From: Colias croceus
Lineage: Eukaryota; Arthropoda; Insecta; Lepidoptera; Pieridae
DNA: 64,000 nucleotides
Direction: 5' to 3'
Assembly (NCBI RefSeq): GCF_905220415.1
Contig: NC_059543.1
Coordinates: forward strand, 6,386,001-6,450,000
Shown piece by piece: positions 60,718 through 64,000 of the stretch. The stretch's first letter is position 1, and each line of letters starts with the position of its first letter. The position numbers were made by a program, and so were the translations under genes. The notes beneath the pieces were generated by a model. That model searched no databases and was not told the DNA's origin. It saw nothing but the letters and a program-made list of their open reading frames with translations.

Positions 60718-63700
60718 GGTTGTTGGTATTTCGGCTGAAACAATTATATTTGATTAAATATTTATGCTTTACATTATTTAGGATAGGAATCTTTTGAATT
60801 TTTAGATTGATTTCATTATAACGTTTCCAAAAAACAATTTCAAATACCATACCCTTTTTAATTCTGTACATAGTAGGTAAACACTTTGTCTTGCAAAATT
60901 GCAAAAATGTTTTGGTTTGTATGATAAACGAGAACGTAGTTAGTTATTAAAATTTAATTTAGGTAGGTACAATTAAAGTTTTTCAACATCATCATTCTAT
61001 ATAATAATACAATTCGCATTGCTGAGTCAGTTCAGTTTTAGTAATGTATTCAATTTTGCAGTGAACCACATTAGATACAATTAGATTTTGATAAAGTTCA
61101 CTTAATCTCAAACCTTATGATAATGGCATATAATGCATATTAATATGTTACTTTTACTTTTAGTTTCTAAAAGGTCGTTGGTAAGGTCTTAGGCTTTTAC
61201 CTAGAGTTAATTTAAGATTTAGATATTAGCTCAATCGAATTTGACGTCATGTATTAAATTGCTTTTTACTGGTAAGTAAATCTTTATTAATCTTTACACA
61301 ATTTTTTAGTAGAAAGTAAAAAAAAAACTGTTTAAATAGATTTAGCACCATCCGAGGCAGTAAACTAAAACACATGCGAATGACTTTTTAATTATCTAGA
61401 TGGTGTTTGATGCTTGATAAGTTATTATTATCTACTTGGAAATATATATGTACTAGTGGTCCGCCCCGGCTCCGCCCGTGGTACATATTTCGCAATAAAA
61501 GGTAGCCTATGTCCTTTCTCGGGTATCAAAATATCTCCATACCAAATTTCATGCAAATTGGTTCTGTAGTTTAGGCGTGATTGAGTAACAGACAGACAGA
61601 CAGACAGAGTTACTTTCGCATTTATAATATTAGTATGGATAAAGTCTAGAATATAATAAAATCAAATTACGTACATCAACGTCAATAAAAAAAATGTGGA
61701 CACTTAAAAGTTCGTCAGTTATTAATAACATTTGAAGGTTAAAATCAAACAGTAGTGTAAATAAGATGCAATAATAATCAAAAGGAACAGACAAGTTTAG
61801 TATCGTAACTCGTAAATATAGACATAAGACCATTAGACCACCTGGATCGTCAGATACGACACTTAATACTTTTCTCATTGCCAATAAAAGTTTATGTATG
61901 TAGAAATGACCTAATATCAATTGTTGCATTTGCGAATGTCCCAGGCAGACGAGACAGCTAAGCTTTGTATTTTTGTACCTGGCCACCGGCCAAATAGAAC
62001 GGGCGTTATCACGTCTTATCGTGATTCTCTTTTATCAATCACATTACAATTGACTCACAATACCAAACATTTAGCTTCCAAGACGCCGGTTATCCTAGAG
62101 TATTCACATACAAATATTTTCGTTGGCACGAATATTTGTATATGGATTTTTCCATCTGCATGTATTCGTCTACTACTCTTGATTAAAAATACTTTTGTAT
62201 TCGATTATAATTCTCCGTGTGCAGGGTATTCATATAAATTCGATGACAGTGCACGTTGCTTGTATAATGTATATTGTAGGATATAAAGAAAAAAGGAAAA
62301 CATATAAGGTTAATAGTTGAACTAGATCATTCTCGTCATGACCCGCTCTAGCTCTACCATCATGCCCTTGGTGAATAGTACTTGGAACTTTAATCGCATT
62401 TCAAAATCATAATAAAATAAATGAAGTGACAAGATTGAATGGAAAAGTAGATATAGGTACCTACATATTATAAGTAAATTATGGTTTAAGGAAAATAATA
62501 TCAATTAATTATTTATGAGGACATAGAGTAGGAATAGTATGTATAATAACGACGAATACCTAATAGACACTTTTCATAATAATTACTTATTTCATTTAAA
62601 ATGACCTAACTACACGTAACATTAAAGTATAGTTTATACTTTGATAAAAATTTTGAATAAAATTAATTAAAAAAGTCCAAGAATCATTTAAATAATTCTG
62701 CATCAAATGTCCTGTCTGTGTGTGTGAAATTTGTATTTTATGTTTAGTATGCAATAAAGATTACAAATAATTAAATAATCATTCCATGCGTCATCATTCC
62801 TTTACCATCTTTTCTAATAATTTGGATAAATTAGACATTATTACTTTTTGCACATTACAAATTATATGATCTGAACCAGGTGGATGCCAAATAGCTATGT
62901 TTCTCTGTTTATTTTTGTCACTCTATTTTTCGATCGTTGTGTATAAACATATTTTGGCGGCGAATTTAAATTGTTTATCGTATTTTAGTTTATTGTTATA
63001 GTTAATACAGTTTTAATAACGGATTACAAAAAATATGGCATAAAGATTTTTAACTAAAATTTATGTGGAGAAACCGTATTGTTTGTTTTACAATAATGTT
63101 TGATTGAATATAAACAGTCTTGTTTAAGGGGTTAATGAACATAATTATGAATTAATAAATTTTAAGGAAACTCCTTAGAAATAGTTGGTAGATGCTAGTT
63201 ATTATAGTACCTTGCACTGCAGTATCATTATATTTGAAAAACAAACAAGTTGATCATCATGTTTGATTTGTTTTGTTTTTCAATGTACAATTATTTTTTA
63301 ATTAATGCTTGAGCGGTCGGAAAAAAAGAGAATACAATAGAAATTTCCTTTAATCTTTGTTTGGTCACTTACAAAGTACACTGAATTGTAAGTAATTATT
63401 TACAATTCAGTGAGAAATTTTATGAAAGTTAAATATTTACCTATGCATTTACACACTGCGTTAATTTAATCGAAGGTTAAATCTTTTCTATTTGTATACC
63501 TACCTACGGAAAATGCATTTGTGCTTTGCTTGATCACTCTACCACAAATCGAAGCACTTATCTTTTTTAAAAATATACAGTTTCTGGTAAAATTGTGGAA
63601 TATACGTACTGATAACACTATCGACGAACATCTAGAATCAAAGTTCAAATGTCAACTTTTCGCTATCGTTAGTATAAATATTTTTAAACGCTGCGTTCAA

Positions 63701-63766
63701 TCGATTATGCGTACAGATTATATAACTATTAAAATCGAATAAAATCGACGATTTTTGAATACTTAC
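60718..63766. other. V-ATPase 5' UTR intron
   Basis: The first coding exon has an acceptor upstream of its ATG (minus-strand AATTGTTTCAG just before CCGAAATACC), so this 3-kb stretch is an intron in the 5' UTR. It carries the repeat at 61452-61640 and small hairpins at about 62106-62143 and 63379-63412. The open frame at 61921-62286 has no support. Confidence 0.55.
61452..61640 (-). repeat. Helitron-like repeat with (CAGA)n
   Basis: It begins ACTAGTGGTCCGCCCCGGCT, contains GCAATAAAAGGTAGCCTATG and a five-unit CAGA run, and ends TTATAATATTAGTATGGAT. On the minus strand this is a TC-like start and a CTAG end, as in 2728-2895. Confidence 0.6.
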
Positions 63767-63899
63767 GGATTAAGAAATAAAAAAAATCACTGAACACAGA
63801 TTGTATTTTTAGTATTGATGTTTCGATTCGCGGCGCGGAGACGACATTTTTAACAAATCGTTCGCATCAACTCGTGGACGCGCGGTGACTGCTCCTACT
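63767..63899 (-). promoter_or_regulatory. Probable 5' UTR exon and initiator of the V-ATPase gene
   Basis: On the minus strand a TCAGT initiator lies at 63901-63897 (AAGTCAGTAGG). A GC-rich leader with CGCGCGTCC and CGCCGCG follows, then a good donor, AATCC|GTAAGT, at 63766. The match to the arthropod Inr and the donor support a non-coding first exon; the exact start site is inferred. Confidence 0.5.
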
Positions 63900-64000
63900 G
63901 ACTTCTGACCGACAGTTTTGCCGTCGACACATATGCTACAAATTAACGACAATCCTAATCTGAGGCTTGACCATTGCTCCAAATATTCGTATATTAGCGC

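Noticed and set aside
61921..62286. 121-aa plus-strand frame
   Set aside because: No recognisable domain, no splice support, AT-driven composition, and it overlaps a palindrome; I could not support it.
1..64000. CRISPR arrays, operons, ribosome binding sites, riboswitches
   Set aside because: The sequence is clearly from an intron-containing animal genome; no regularly spaced repeat-spacer array or bacterial signals were seen. The 35-bp array at 45742 is a true tandem repeat without spacers.

Overview
This is a eukaryotic, AT-rich, intron-rich window that looks like a moth or butterfly genome. The main evidence is the interspersed repeats: many copies end in a GC-rich GCGGGCGAAGC..GGTAAGCTAG|T terminus or begin with a TCTATAC..ATATTATAAA start, both familiar from lepidopteran Helitron-like elements, alongside LINE tails with ATTC/TTCA-type microsatellites. 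The gene set is ordinary insect housekeeping and immune content. No prokaryotic operons, CRISPR array or viral genome is present.

Gene order: (1) the terminal exon of an unidentified + strand gene (620-758); (2) a nuclear envelope integral membrane protein (NEMP/TMEM194 family), + strand, 8 exons, 4307-7965; (3) Ras suppressor protein 1 (RSU1/icarus), - strand, 6 exons, 9871-11764; (4) sphingosine-1-phosphate lyase (Sply), + strand, 10 coding exons, 14500-23533; (5) a small Spätzle-like cystine-knot cytokine, - strand, 6 exons, 24705-26869, convergent with Sply; (6) a secreted CAP-superfamily (venom allergen/antigen 5-like) gene, + strand, 28566-30623, followed directly by a 4-exon, 399-codon open block (30685-32546) with a hydrophobic C-terminus that cannot be joined to it in frame; (7) a katanin p60 AAA ATPase without a visible MIT domain, + strand, 8 exons, 33224-41943; (8) V-type ATPase 116 kDa subunit a, - strand, 13 coding exons, 45193-60717, with a 5' UTR exon near 63767-63899. 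Every complete gene model was built by joining exons at AG/GT boundaries, and the codon phases close: 414, 270, 542, 193, 251, 532 and 811 aa.

The genes look like independent neighbours, not a functional cluster. NEMP acts in the nuclear envelope, RSU1 in integrin adhesion, Sply in sphingolipid catabolism in the ER, Spätzle in Toll signalling, CAP outside the cell, katanin on microtubules, and Vha100 in organelle acidification.

The non-coding part is rich in transposon structure readable to the base: two elements with 3-bp TWA duplications and GGG/GGGG termini (PIF/Harbinger-like), a 1.75-kb element with an 8-bp duplication (hAT-like), a 705-bp TIR element, and a 103-bp TA-flanked MITE nested in a Helitron-like copy whose empty counterpart also lies in the window. 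The most unusual observations are: a five-unit, 35-bp minisatellite in which every unit carries a perfect heat-shock-element trimer, starting inside a splice acceptor of the V-ATPase gene; decayed exon duplicates in Sply introns; and the frame break between the CAP domain and its downstream open block.
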